Shown here piece after piece: positions 9,539-17,051 of a stretch of 64,000 nt of DNA (position 1 is its first letter; each line of letters begins with the position of its first letter). A model generated the notes under the pieces. It had not been told where the DNA came from and did not search any database. It saw nothing but the letters and a program-made list of their open reading frames with translations. Both the position numbers and the translations under genes were made by a program. The DNA lies in the NCBI RefSeq assembly GCF_001956915.1, contig NZ_MLJO01000001.1, positions 62,001-126,000 on the forward strand. Direction: 5' to 3'. Source of the stretch: Intrasporangium flavum. Lineage in GTDB: Bacteria; Actinomycetota; Actinomycetes; Actinomycetales; Dermatophilaceae.

Positions 9539-11049
9539 CCGAGGTCCTGACCGGCCTCAGCCCGCGGTGGGAGTCGCCGGTCGCCGAGGCCCTGGAGGCG
9601 CTGCCCGGGGTCAGCATCGCGCGGCGCTGCGCCGACGTCGCCGAGCTGCTGTCGGTCGCCGAGGCCGGCCTCGGGTCGGTGGCCGTCGTGTCGTGGGACC
9701 TGCGCGGTCTCGACCTCGATGTCGTCAGCCGACTGCGCCGCGGCGGCTTCGTCGTCGTCGGCCTCGTCCCGGCCGGCGATGAGGACGCCGAGCGTCGCCT
9801 GCGCCAGCTGTCGGTGCAGCGCGTCGTGCCCGTCGACGCCGAGCCCGAGCGCCTCGCGGACGCGCTGGCCGACCGCGACACCGGCTCCGCCGACGCCCTG
9901 GAGGCGGCCTTCGGGCCCCTCGGAGCGGCCGGGGCAGAGGGGTGGCCCGGCCGTCCCGGCGACGACCTCGACGCGCCGGGCGGCACGTCCACCGCCCCGA
10001 CCGACCACACCGGTGACGCCGGCGGCGCCGACGACGCAGGGGCCGCCGCGTCCGGCTCCGGGTCGTCCGGCTGGACGCCGCAGGGCGCCGACGCGTCCCC
10101 CTCCTCCCACGGGTCCGACGCCGGAGGCCCGGCGTCGCCGGACGCCCGGGCGTCGGCGACCACGGCCGAGGCGACGCGCCCCACCCGTGCTCCGATCATC
10201 GCCGTCTGGGGCCCGAACGGTGCCCCGGGCCGCACCACCCTCGCGACGACGCTGGCGGCCGAGCTCGCGGCGCGGGAGGCCTCGGTGCTGCTCGTCGACG
10301 CCGACACCTACGGCGGCTGCGTCGCGCAGGCGCTCGGCCTGCTCGACGAGGCCCCCGGCGTCGCGGCCGCGTGCCGGGCCGCCGACCAGGGCCTGCTCGA
10401 CCTGCCGATGCTCGCCCGCACCGCGCCCGAGGTCGTCCCCGGGCTGCGGGTGCTCACCGGTCTGCCCAAGGCCGAGCGGTGGCCCGAGGTGCGGGCGGGC
10501 GCACTGGAACGGGTCCTCGACCTCGCCCGCTCGCTCGTCGAGGTGGTCGTCGTCGACTGCGGCTTCTGCCTCGAGGACGACGAGGAGCTGAGCTACGACA
10601 CCTCGGCCCCGCGTCGCAACGAGGCGACGCTGACGACCCTCGCCGTGTCCGACCTCGTCGTCGCCGTCGGTGGCGCCGACCCGGTGGGGCTGCAACGCTT
10701 CGTGCGCGGTCTGCAGGAGCTCGGGACCGTCCCGTCGGGCGAGCCGGTCGCGGTCGTCAACCGGGTGCGCGCGTCCGCGGTCGGCAACCGGCCGCAGGCC
10801 CGCATCGCCGACTCCCTCGCGCGGTTCGCCGGGCTGGCCGCGGTCCGCTTCGTGCCCGATGACCCCGAGACCGCCGACGGCGCGATGCTCGCGGGGCGGT
10901 CCGTCGTCGAGCACGCCCCCGACTCGTCGCTGCGCCTCGCCGTGGCCGACCTCGCCTCGCACCTGGCGCCGTGGACCGCCCTGCGGCAGCGGGCGGGCGG
11001 GCGCCGGCGTCGGGCCGGACGGGGCCGCCGCGTGGCCGTCAGGGCGTGA
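9535..11049 (+). CDS. CpaE/MinD-like P-loop ATPase with atypical Walker A
   Basis: 504-aa protein. Residues 1-125 resemble a degenerate receiver-like domain (VSWDLRGLDLDVVSRLRRGGF), followed by an Ala/Gly/Ser-rich linker (about 130-220) and a MinD/ParA-type ATPase (about 222-490). The P-loop is GPNGAPGRTT (226-235), with Arg233 where deviant Walker A motifs have Lys; LLVDADTYGG and VVVVDCGFCL are the following motifs. Arg at this position is, to my recollection, common among actinobacterial CpaE/TadZ-like proteins. In Tad systems such proteins position the pilus apparatus. The ATG overlaps the stop of the CpaB-like gene, and its 3' end overlaps the convergent membrane gene by 11 bases. Confidence 0.78.
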   Translation: MTEVLTGLSPRWESPVAEALEALPGVSIARRCADVAELLSVAEAGLGSVAVVSWDLRGLDLDVVSRLRRGGFVVVGLVPAGDEDAERRLRQLSVQRVVPVDAEPERLADALADRDTGSADALEAAFGPLGAAGAEGWPGRPGDDLDAPGGTSTAPTDHTGDAGGADDAGAAASGSGSSGWTPQGADASPSSHGSDAGGPASPDARASATTAEATRPTRAPIIAVWGPNGAPGRTTLATTLAAELAAREASVLLVDADTYGGCVAQALGLLDEAPGVAAACRAADQGLLDLPMLARTAPEVVPGLRVLTGLPKAERWPEVRAGALERVLDLARSLVEVVVVDCGFCLEDDEELSYDTSAPRRNEATLTTLAVSDLVVAVGGADPVGLQRFVRGLQELGTVPSGEPVAVVNRVRASAVGNRPQARIADSLARFAGLAAVRFVPDDPETADGAMLAGRSVVEHAPDSSLRLAVADLASHLAPWTALRQRAGGRRRRAGRGRRVAVRA

Positions 11050-12385
11050 AGAGGATCGTCAGCCCGCCGAGGGTGTAGAGGATCATCACGACCATGAGCG
11101 GCACCTGCCCGATGACGGCGGCGCGCCGCGGGAGCACGGTGATGGCCCGCTCGTGCGCCGCGAGGACTCCGAGCAGGTGCCCGACGACGATGCTGAGGGC
11201 CTGGACCGTGGCCACGAGCGTCGGCCGGATCAGGGCGTCGTTCGGCACGAGGTGGGCGGTGCCGAGCAGGTCGGCGCCGGTGCCGAGCGGGTCGGTGAGC
11301 AGCACCCACGCGTACTGCCCCTGGTAGACGAGCAGCGACCAGTAGTGCGCGACGACGTACCCGCCGGCGATGGGCACGAGCGAGGGTGCGATGTCGCTGA
11401 CGAACGTGAACGAGCGGGCGCACGGCTCGCCGGCCAGGCGCACCGAGACGACCGACGCGAGCCAGATCGTGCCGGCGACGAGGTGGAAGAAGGCGACGAG
11501 GGTGGCCGTCTTGAGCAGGGCCGAGGGCAGCGGCGAGCTCTGGATGAACGTCGACCACGACAGGTTGGCCGAGAAGCCGTCGTAGGCCGTGCTGCCGAGC
11601 ATGACCGAGACCGTCGCGACGAGCCCCCGGCAGCCACGCAGCGTGTTGACGCCGTGCAGCGGCGTGCGCAGCACCCACCGGCGGTCGGGGCGGCGTCCGA
11701 GCGGGGAGAGCAGGCCGAGCAGGCGCGACCACGCCTCGAAGGGGTCGGCCTCGTCGAACCACGCGCGCCCGAACACGGCCGAGCCGAGGAGCGTCACCGC
11801 GACGTAGGCCCCGATGGCGAGGCGGAGGAAGGACAGCTCGGTGTTGTCGGCGGCGACGAGCTCGACCCACGTGAACGCCCCGAGGCCGAACGCCGCCGGC
11901 CACAGCCCGGCCCGGTAGGTGGCCACCGAGGTGTCGGGGGAGACCCGCGCGAGCGCGAGCAGCCCGCGGTGCAGCAGGCGCAGCGGGTTGACGACGCGCC
12001 ACACCGGTCCGAGGAGCATCGAGGTGAAGGCGAGCCCGACCCAGAACCACACGTAGACGACGTGCGGCACCGGGTTGCGGGCCGAGTCGGGTCCGGCGAC
12101 GAGGGCGAGCAGCGTCCACAGTGTGGCCGCGCCGACGGCGACCCGGGCCACGACGCGCAGCCAGCGGGAGTCGAGGAACCGGCACAGCGCGAGCGGCAGC
12201 GGCACGCCCTGGTCCTCGCGGAGCCGGGGCTCGCGCCACAGGACGCCGATGGCGACGAACGAGATGAGCAGCGCCGCGACCGCCGCGACGACGAGGGCCG
12301 TGAACGGCAGGGGGAGGTCGCCTCGGCTGCCGACGCCGTGGGCGGGAGCCAGGGCGGGCACGAGCGAGGCAGCGGGGGCGGTCAC
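11039..12385 (-). CDS. Multi-pass membrane protein paired with cupredoxin lipoprotein
   Basis: 448-aa integral membrane protein with about ten to twelve hydrophobic segments (for example LVVAAVAALLISFVAIGVLW, VYVWFWVGLAFTSMLLGPVW, LPLMVVMILYTLGGLTILF). I do not recognise a characterised family. Possible metal or cofactor ligands include His and Trp residues in HVVYVWFWVG and YVVAHYWSLLVYQGQYAW. It follows the cupredoxin-like lipoprotein gene by 16 bases and starts with GTG, so the two form an operon; similar pairs occur widely in actinomycetes. A role in copper handling or electron transfer is an inference from the partner only. Its 3' end overlaps the convergent CpaE-like gene. Confidence 0.7.
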   Translation of the reverse strand: MTAPAASLVPALAPAHGVGSRGDLPLPFTALVVAAVAALLISFVAIGVLWREPRLREDQGVPLPLALCRFLDSRWLRVVARVAVGAATLWTLLALVAGPDSARNPVPHVVYVWFWVGLAFTSMLLGPVWRVVNPLRLLHRGLLALARVSPDTSVATYRAGLWPAAFGLGAFTWVELVAADNTELSFLRLAIGAYVAVTLLGSAVFGRAWFDEADPFEAWSRLLGLLSPLGRRPDRRWVLRTPLHGVNTLRGCRGLVATVSVMLGSTAYDGFSANLSWSTFIQSSPLPSALLKTATLVAFFHLVAGTIWLASVVSVRLAGEPCARSFTFVSDIAPSLVPIAGGYVVAHYWSLLVYQGQYAWVLLTDPLGTGADLLGTAHLVPNDALIRPTLVATVQALSIVVGHLLGVLAAHERAITVLPRRAAVIGQVPLMVVMILYTLGGLTILFTP

Positions 12386-12401
12386 GACGCGTCCGCCCGG
12401 G

Positions 12402-12785
12402 TCAGCGGACCGCGACGGTCAGCAGGGTGAGCGCGGGGTCGTGGGTCTCGACCTCGTAGAGCCCGGCGTCCTTGGCCGTCAGGCGCAGTGTCGTCGGCTG
12501 ACCGGCCTTGAGCTGGGCCTCCTGGTCGAAGCCGTGCGCGTGCAGCTCGTCGTCGTGGTCGCTCGTGACGACGAGCTCGAGCGTCGACCCGACCGGCAGG
12601 TCGACCTGCGCGGGGGCCGGCGTCACGGTCGTGCCGGTGATCGTGACCTCGAGGCGCTTGACCGCGCCGGTGCCGCTGACGCTCGCGGCGGGCGCGCCGG
12701 TGCCGGGGTCCGAGCTGCTGCACCCGGCCGCCCCGAGGAGGGCGAGGACGCAGACGACGGGCGACAGGGCACGGATCACAGGCAT
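12402..12785 (-). CDS. Cupredoxin-like lipoprotein
   Basis: 127-aa exported protein. The signal peptide ends in the lipobox LLGAAGC (about residues 14-20), followed by a Ser/Gly-rich tether and a cupredoxin-type beta-barrel with DLPVGSTLELVVTSDHDDELHAHGFD and GLYEVETHD. The paired His residues (LHAHGF) and the late His (ETHD) are plausible copper ligands. The Cys usual in blue-copper sites is not evident, so the site would be type-2-like or non-functional. The ATG at 12785 is preferred to an upstream in-frame codon because the signal peptide starts there. The divergent acyltransferase gene starts only 40 bases away, so their promoters interleave. Confidence 0.78.
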   Translation of the reverse strand: MPVIRALSPVVCVLALLGAAGCSSSDPGTGAPAASVSGTGAVKRLEVTITGTTVTPAPAQVDLPVGSTLELVVTSDHDDELHAHGFDQEAQLKAGQPTTLRLTAKDAGLYEVETHDPALTLLTVAVR

Positions 12786-12813
12786 GGCCACGATCCTAGA
12801 TGTGGGGGTCTGG

Positions 12814-12819
12814 CAGAGT
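12814..12819 (+). promoter_or_regulatory. Candidate -10 element, leaderless start of acyltransferase
   Basis: CAGAGT positions the start point on the ATG at 12826. It lies inside the 40-base divergent gap shared with the lipoprotein gene. Confidence 0.45.
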
Positions 12820-12825
12820 GTGAGC

Positions 12826-14247
12826 ATGTCCGACCGGCTGACCTCGCTCGACGCGTCGTTCCTCTACCTCGAGGAGACGACGACCGCGATGCACGTCGGG
12901 TCGGTCATGGTCTTCGAGCCGCCGCGTGAGGGCTTCGACTACGAGCGGCTCGTCGGCATCATCGGCAGCCGCATCGGGGCGATCCCGCGCTTCCGGCAGA
13001 AGGTCCGTGACGTCCCGGGCCGGATCGCCAACCCGGTGTGGGTCGACGACGAGTCGTTCGACATGAGCTACCACGTGCGCCGCGCCGCGCTGCCCCGCCC
13101 GGGCACCGACCGCCAGCTGCAGGACTTCGTCGCGCGGGTGCAGCCCCGCCGCCTCGACCGCACGCGTCCGCTCTGGGAGGTCTACCTCGTCGAGGGCCTC
13201 TCAGGCGGTCGCTTCGCCATCGTCACGAAGACCCACCAGGCGCTCATCGACGGCGTCAACGCCCTCGACATCGCGCACGTCATCGTCGACGCCGTCAAGG
13301 GCGAGGACCTCGTGGGTGACCCCGTGCCGTGGGACCCGCACCGCTCGCCGTCGTCGGTCGAGCTCGTCACCGAGGCCGTCGTCGACGTCGTGCGCCGCCC
13401 GCGGCAGGTCGTCGACCTCGTGCGCGGCGGCGTCAACGACGCGCTCAACGTCGCGGTCCGCGCGGCAGAGTCGGCGGGGCACCTGCTCTCGACCGTGGCG
13501 CGCACGGCGGCCCGGCCGGCGCCGGACTCGCCGCTCAACGCCGAGGTCGGCTCGGCCCGTCGGTGGGTCATGATTGCCACCGACCTCGAGGACTACCGGC
13601 GGGTGCGGGCGTGCCTGGCGCGCGGGGCCTACGCCGAGGACGTCACGATCAACGACGTCGTCCTGGCGACGATCGCCGGCGGCTTCCGCACCTGGCTGCT
13701 CGGTCGCGGCGAGCCGGTGTCGGCGGCCACGAAGGTGCGCGCCATGGTGCCGGTCAGCATCTACGGCGACGACCCGGCCGGCATGTACGCCAACCAGGTC
13801 ATGGCGTGCGTCGTCAACCTGCCGGTGGGTGAGCCGGGCGCCTCGATGCGGCTGCACCAGATCGCCTTCGCGATGCGCCAGCAGATGGAGGGCGGGCAGG
13901 CCGTCGGTGCCACCTCACTGGCCAACCTCGCCGGGTTCGCGCCGCCGACGCTGCACGCCCTCGGGGCCCGGGTGGGCTCGGCGATGTCGCGACGGCTCTA
14001 CAACGTCATGATCACCAACGTCCCGGGGCCGCAGTCCCCGCTCTACGCGGGCGACGCGCGGATGGTGTCGACCTACCCCGTGACGCCGCTCGCCAAGGGT
14101 CAGGCCCTCTCGATCGGCATCACGTCCTACGACGGCGGGGTCTACTACGGGCTCAACGCCGACCGCGAGGCGATGCCCGACGTCGACGTGCTCGGCCAGT
14201 CGATCCTCGAGTCCCTCGAGGAGCTGCGCAGTGGGAGGGAGTCCTGA
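12826..14247 (+). CDS. WS/DGAT-family wax ester/triacylglycerol synthase-like acyltransferase
   Basis: 473-aa member of the bacterial wax ester synthase/diacylglycerol acyltransferase family, which uses acyl-CoA to make storage lipids. It shows the N-terminal block LTSLDASFLYLEE, the PLWEVYLVEG block and the C-terminal SNVPGP-type block (ITNVPGPQSPLY). The catalytic HHxxxDG motif reads HQALIDG (residues 137-143): the second His, regarded as the catalytic base, is Gln. I recall this variant in other actinomycete paralogues, so it may mark a subfamily with altered activity. The gene begins a tight run: the next start codon overlaps its stop (TGATG). Confidence 0.85.
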   Translation: MSDRLTSLDASFLYLEETTTAMHVGSVMVFEPPREGFDYERLVGIIGSRIGAIPRFRQKVRDVPGRIANPVWVDDESFDMSYHVRRAALPRPGTDRQLQDFVARVQPRRLDRTRPLWEVYLVEGLSGGRFAIVTKTHQALIDGVNALDIAHVIVDAVKGEDLVGDPVPWDPHRSPSSVELVTEAVVDVVRRPRQVVDLVRGGVNDALNVAVRAAESAGHLLSTVARTAARPAPDSPLNAEVGSARRWVMIATDLEDYRRVRACLARGAYAEDVTINDVVLATIAGGFRTWLLGRGEPVSAATKVRAMVPVSIYGDDPAGMYANQVMACVVNLPVGEPGASMRLHQIAFAMRQQMEGGQAVGATSLANLAGFAPPTLHALGARVGSAMSRRLYNVMITNVPGPQSPLYAGDARMVSTYPVTPLAKGQALSIGITSYDGGVYYGLNADREAMPDVDVLGQSILESLEELRSGRES

Positions 14248-14702
14248 TGCCGGTCGTCCGCGTCTACGTGCCGCTGGGGCGTGACGGGCTCGAGGAGCTC
14301 GCGACGTCGGGGCGGCTGAACGCCGGGCCGGGCACGCCCCGGGTCGCGTTCGCAGTGACCGGCGCCCTCGAGGCATCGGCGCCTGGCCACGACGTCGAGG
14401 ACCTCGAGTACGCGGCGTTCAGCGACGCCGTCGACGCCGCGGGTGGGTTGCGCGTCGCGCGCGCCGACCGCCGGGTCGTCGCCTCGGCCGACGCCGACGC
14501 CGAGTCGGTCGTCGACCAGGTGGCGCCGCGCGAGGGTGCGCCCGTGTCGCGCGTCGTCGTCACCGCTCCGGTGCCGCTCTCGCGGGTGGCCTCGTTCCAC
14601 GTCGACGACGAGGTGGCGGTCGGCCAGCCGGACGACGAGGCCGACGAGCTGCTCTGGTACGACGTCACCGAGCTCGACGACGTCCGGGCCTTCTTCGCCT
14701 GA
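14247..14702 (+). CDS. DUF6912 family protein
   Basis: 151-aa soluble protein of unknown function. The N-terminus VVRVYVPLGRDGLEEL and C-terminus LLWYDVTELDDVRAFF match the actinobacterial DUF6912 family as I remember it. The alternation of short strands and helices suggests a compact alpha/beta fold. There is no signal peptide. The ATG overlaps the acyltransferase stop (TGATG) with GGGAGG just upstream, which argues for translational coupling and a shared mRNA; no functional link is known. Confidence 0.75.
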   Translation: MPVVRVYVPLGRDGLEELATSGRLNAGPGTPRVAFAVTGALEASAPGHDVEDLEYAAFSDAVDAAGGLRVARADRRVVASADADAESVVDQVAPREGAPVSRVVVTAPVPLSRVASFHVDDEVAVGQPDDEADELLWYDVTELDDVRAFFA

Positions 14703-14719
14703 GCCGCAAGGAGATTCGC

Positions 14720-15232
14720 GTGGACGAGCAGGTGGCGCTCTACGACGACGAAGGTCGGGTGAGCGGGAGCGTGCCGCGTTCGATGATGCGGTCGCGCAAC
14801 CTGCGCCACGCCGCGTCGTCCGTCGTCGTGCGCGACCCGTCCGGGCGCGTCTACCTGCACCGGCGGACGACGACGAAGGACGTCTACCCCGGACTCCTCG
14901 ACTTCGCCGCGGGTGGCGTCGTGCTCGCCGGGGAGGACCCCGCCGACGGGGCGGTCCGCGAGGTGGAGGAGGAGCTCGGCGTGCACGGCGTGCCGCTCGT
15001 CGACCTCGGCGTGGCCGACTACGCCGACGACGCGACGCGCTACCGCGCCTTCCGCTACACGGTGACGTGGGACGGCCCGGTCCGGTGGCAGCCGGAGGAG
15101 GTGTCGTGGGGCGCCTGGGTCGACCTCGCCGAGCTGGTGCGCCTGCTCGACGAGGAGACGGGAACCGTCGTGCCCGACAGCATCGCGGTGTGGGGGGCCA
15201 CGTTGCGCGAGTGGCTGGGCGACGGCGGCTGA
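14720..15232 (+). CDS. Nudix hydrolase
   Basis: 170-aa pyrophosphohydrolase-family enzyme. A perfect Nudix box spans GVVLAGEDPADGAVREVEEELGV's ends: glycine, five residues, Glu, seven residues, then REVEEELGV. The Glu residues should bind Mg2+. The layout (EQVALYDDEGRVSGSVPRS at the start, then RNLRHAASSVVV) resembles the isopentenyl-diphosphate-isomerase-like Nudix group (YfcD type), but the substrate cannot be read from sequence. GTG start with AAGGAG (14708-14713) seven bases upstream, 17 bases after the DUF6912 gene, so probably the third gene of that transcript. Confidence 0.88.
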   Translation: MDEQVALYDDEGRVSGSVPRSMMRSRNLRHAASSVVVRDPSGRVYLHRRTTTKDVYPGLLDFAAGGVVLAGEDPADGAVREVEEELGVHGVPLVDLGVADYADDATRYRAFRYTVTWDGPVRWQPEEVSWGAWVDLAELVRLLDEETGTVVPDSIAVWGATLREWLGDGG

Positions 15233-15251
15233 CGGGTTCGGCGCCGGCCCC

Positions 15252-15280
15252 TTGTCAGAACCGAACGATCGTGCTTTTAT
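15252..15280 (+). promoter_or_regulatory. Promoter of tetR-type gene
   Basis: TTGTCA (15252-15257), a 17-base spacer and TTTTAT (15275-15280) form one of the best sigma-70 promoters in the window. Initiation would fall on the ATG at 15287, giving a leaderless mRNA. The spacer holds the operator-like motif listed separately, which suits autorepression. Confidence 0.75.
15261..15278 (+). promoter_or_regulatory. Operator-like motif, copy 1
   Basis: CCGAACGATCGTGCTTTT, containing the palindrome ACGATCGT, lies between the -35 and -10 of the TetR gene. It matches 16 of 18 positions of the copy at 15960-15977 on the opposite strand. It is probably the binding site of the adjacent TetR protein. Confidence 0.65.
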
Positions 15281-15286
15281 GGCGGC

Positions 15287-15889
15287 ATGGGCAAGGGTGA
15301 CTCGACGAAGCAGGCGGTCCTCGAGGAGGCGGCCGAGCTGGCCTCCCTCGTCGGCCTCGGTGGCCTGACGATCGGCACGCTCGCCGCTGCCACGAAGCTG
15401 AGCAAGAGTGGGCTCTATGCCCACTTCGCCTCCAAGGAGGCGCTGCAGGTCGAGGTGCTGGAGCACGCGCGCGAGCGCTTCACCGACGTCGTGCTGCGTC
15501 CGGCCCTGGCCGCGCCGCGGGGGGAGCCACGGCTGCGCGCCTTCTTCGAGGCGTGGCTCGCGTGGCAGTCCCGGGGCTACAGCGGTGGCTGCATCTTCGT
15601 CGACGCCGCAAGCGAGTTCGACGACCAGGAAGGGCCGGTGCGCGACGAGCTCGTCCGTGCCGAGCGCGACCGGCAGGAGTCGGTCGGCCTCATCGTCGGC
15701 ACCGCCGTCGCCGAGGGCCACTTCCGCGATGACGTCGACCCCGAGCAGTTCGCCTACGAGCTCGAGGGCATCGTCCTCGCCCACCACCAGGCGGGGCGGC
15801 TGCTGCGCGACCCGCGGGCGGGGGAGCGGGCGCTCCGCGCGTTCGACCGGCTCCTCGACGCGTGCCGCCCGGTCGCGCGCACCGCCTGA
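15287..15889 (+). CDS. TetR/AcrR-family transcriptional regulator
   Basis: 200-aa one-component repressor. The N-terminal HTH (about 10-57) shows KQAVLEEAAELASLVG, then LTIGTLAAATKLSKSGLYAHFASKEAL. The ligand-binding domain (about 80-195) resembles the TetR_C_16/YcdC-like group, with GCIFVDAASEFDDQ as a recognisable block. The ligand is unknown. The ATG at 15287 fits a leaderless transcript from the promoter upstream. The alpha/beta hydrolase gene starts 49 bases downstream, near a second copy of the operator-like motif, so the predicted regulon is at least these two genes. Confidence 0.9.
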   Translation: MGKGDSTKQAVLEEAAELASLVGLGGLTIGTLAAATKLSKSGLYAHFASKEALQVEVLEHARERFTDVVLRPALAAPRGEPRLRAFFEAWLAWQSRGYSGGCIFVDAASEFDDQEGPVRDELVRAERDRQESVGLIVGTAVAEGHFRDDVDPEQFAYELEGIVLAHHQAGRLLRDPRAGERALRAFDRLLDACRPVARTA

Positions 15890-15938
15890 CCACCGACCGG
15901 CAGCGCCGCGCAGGGCGCGCCCTCCGTGAAGGAACACC

Positions 15939-16991
15939 ATGACACAGAACTCGTTACAGAAAAGCACGAACGGTCGGTCGTTTTACATGGCCGCCCTCCG
16001 AGGCCTCGGCCTCGTCGCACCCGCCGCGGCGGCGCGCCTCCTCGAGCGGGCCTGGTTCCGCGTGCCCGAGTCGGCGCGCAGCGGGGCCACCGCGGGCGTC
16101 AGCACCGACGCCGATCCCTCGGTCCGCGAACTGCTCGGCTCGCCCTTCGAGGTCCGCGCCGGCGGGCGCGCGGTACGCGGCTGGTCGTGGGGCACGGGTC
16201 CGGTCGTCTACCTCGTCCACGGCTGGGGCGGCACGCTCGAGCACCTCGCGCCGTTCGTCGGGCCGCTGCTCGACGCCGGCCTGCAGCCGGTCGCCTTCGA
16301 CGGCCTGGGCCACGGCACCTCCGAGGAGGGTGCGCACGGCCACGGCACGAGCGACGCCGTCGAGCTCGGCCGGTCGCTCGACGCCGTCGCGGCACGCTTC
16401 GGCCCGGCGCGGGCCGTCGTCGCCCACTCGATGGGCGGCCTCGCGGCGCTCCTCGCCCTCCGTGACGGTTGGGTGGGCACCGAACGGCTCGTCCTCGTCG
16501 CGCCAGTCCCGGGGGTGCCGGCGCTGCTCGAGCGGCTGCGCGCCGAGCTCGCCCCGGGGGAGCGGACCCTGCGCCGGCTCGCGGCGCGGGCGGAGCGCCG
16601 CACCGGATACCCGGTCGCCGACCTCGACCTCGCGCGGCTCGGTGCCGACCTCGAGCGGGCCGGTGACCGGGCGGCCCACGGTCCGGCCGCCGGGCCGGGG
16701 CGCCCCGAGCTCCTCGTCGTGCACGACCTCGGTGACCGCGAGGTGCCCCACGACGCGTCGGCGGCGCTCGTGCGGTCGTGGCCCGGCGCCCGGCTGCTCA
16801 GCACCGTCGGGCTCGGGCACCGGCGCATCCTCGCCGACCGGGCCGTGGCTGGGGCCGTGGCCCGGTTCGCGGCGCGGCTGCCGATGGAGGCGAGCCTGCA
16901 CGGTGCCGACGCCCCGGCCCCGTGGCCCTTCGCCGCGGAAGCGCCGGACGCCGTGACGTGGTCGGTGGCCGCGGCCGGTGACGTCGCCTGA
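15939..16991 (+). CDS. Alpha/beta hydrolase, probable TetR target
   Basis: 350-aa alpha/beta-hydrolase-fold enzyme. It shows the oxyanion-hole segment VYLVHGWGG, a nucleophile elbow VAHSMGG with Ser164, a candidate acid in HDLGDREVPH and His in VGLGHRRIL. The substrate is unknown. The ATG at 15939 has a strong ribosome binding site (GAAGGA, 15927-15932). A second ATG at 15987 begins where family similarity starts. The operator-like motif lies between the two (15960-15977), so if 15987 is the true start the operator is upstream, and if 15939 is, it lies in the coding sequence. The extra N-terminal segment is unusually AT-rich, favouring a regulatory origin. Confidence 0.82.
   Translation: MTQNSLQKSTNGRSFYMAALRGLGLVAPAAAARLLERAWFRVPESARSGATAGVSTDADPSVRELLGSPFEVRAGGRAVRGWSWGTGPVVYLVHGWGGTLEHLAPFVGPLLDAGLQPVAFDGLGHGTSEEGAHGHGTSDAVELGRSLDAVAARFGPARAVVAHSMGGLAALLALRDGWVGTERLVLVAPVPGVPALLERLRAELAPGERTLRRLAARAERRTGYPVADLDLARLGADLERAGDRAAHGPAAGPGRPELLVVHDLGDREVPHDASAALVRSWPGARLLSTVGLGHRRILADRAVAGAVARFAARLPMEASLHGADAPAPWPFAAEAPDAVTWSVAAAGDVA
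15960..15977 (-). promoter_or_regulatory. Operator-like motif, copy 2
   Basis: Read on the minus strand this is CCGACCGTTCGTGCTTTT, identical at 16 of 18 positions to 15261-15278. It is flanked by AT-rich sequence (TTACAGAAAA before, TTTTAC after) and lies just upstream of the alternative ATG at 15987 of the hydrolase gene. Confidence 0.6.
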
Positions 16992-17039
16992 GCGTCCCAC
17001 GGAGTGGGCCGGGGGAGTCGCGCGGGCCGTGCGGGTTGT

Positions 17040-17045
17040 TACGTT
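17040..17045 (+). promoter_or_regulatory. Candidate -10 element, leaderless start of SGNH hydrolase
   Basis: TACGTT fits the actinobacterial TANNNT -10 and places initiation exactly on the ATG at 17052. Confidence 0.5.
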
Positions 17046-17051
17046 GCGCGG

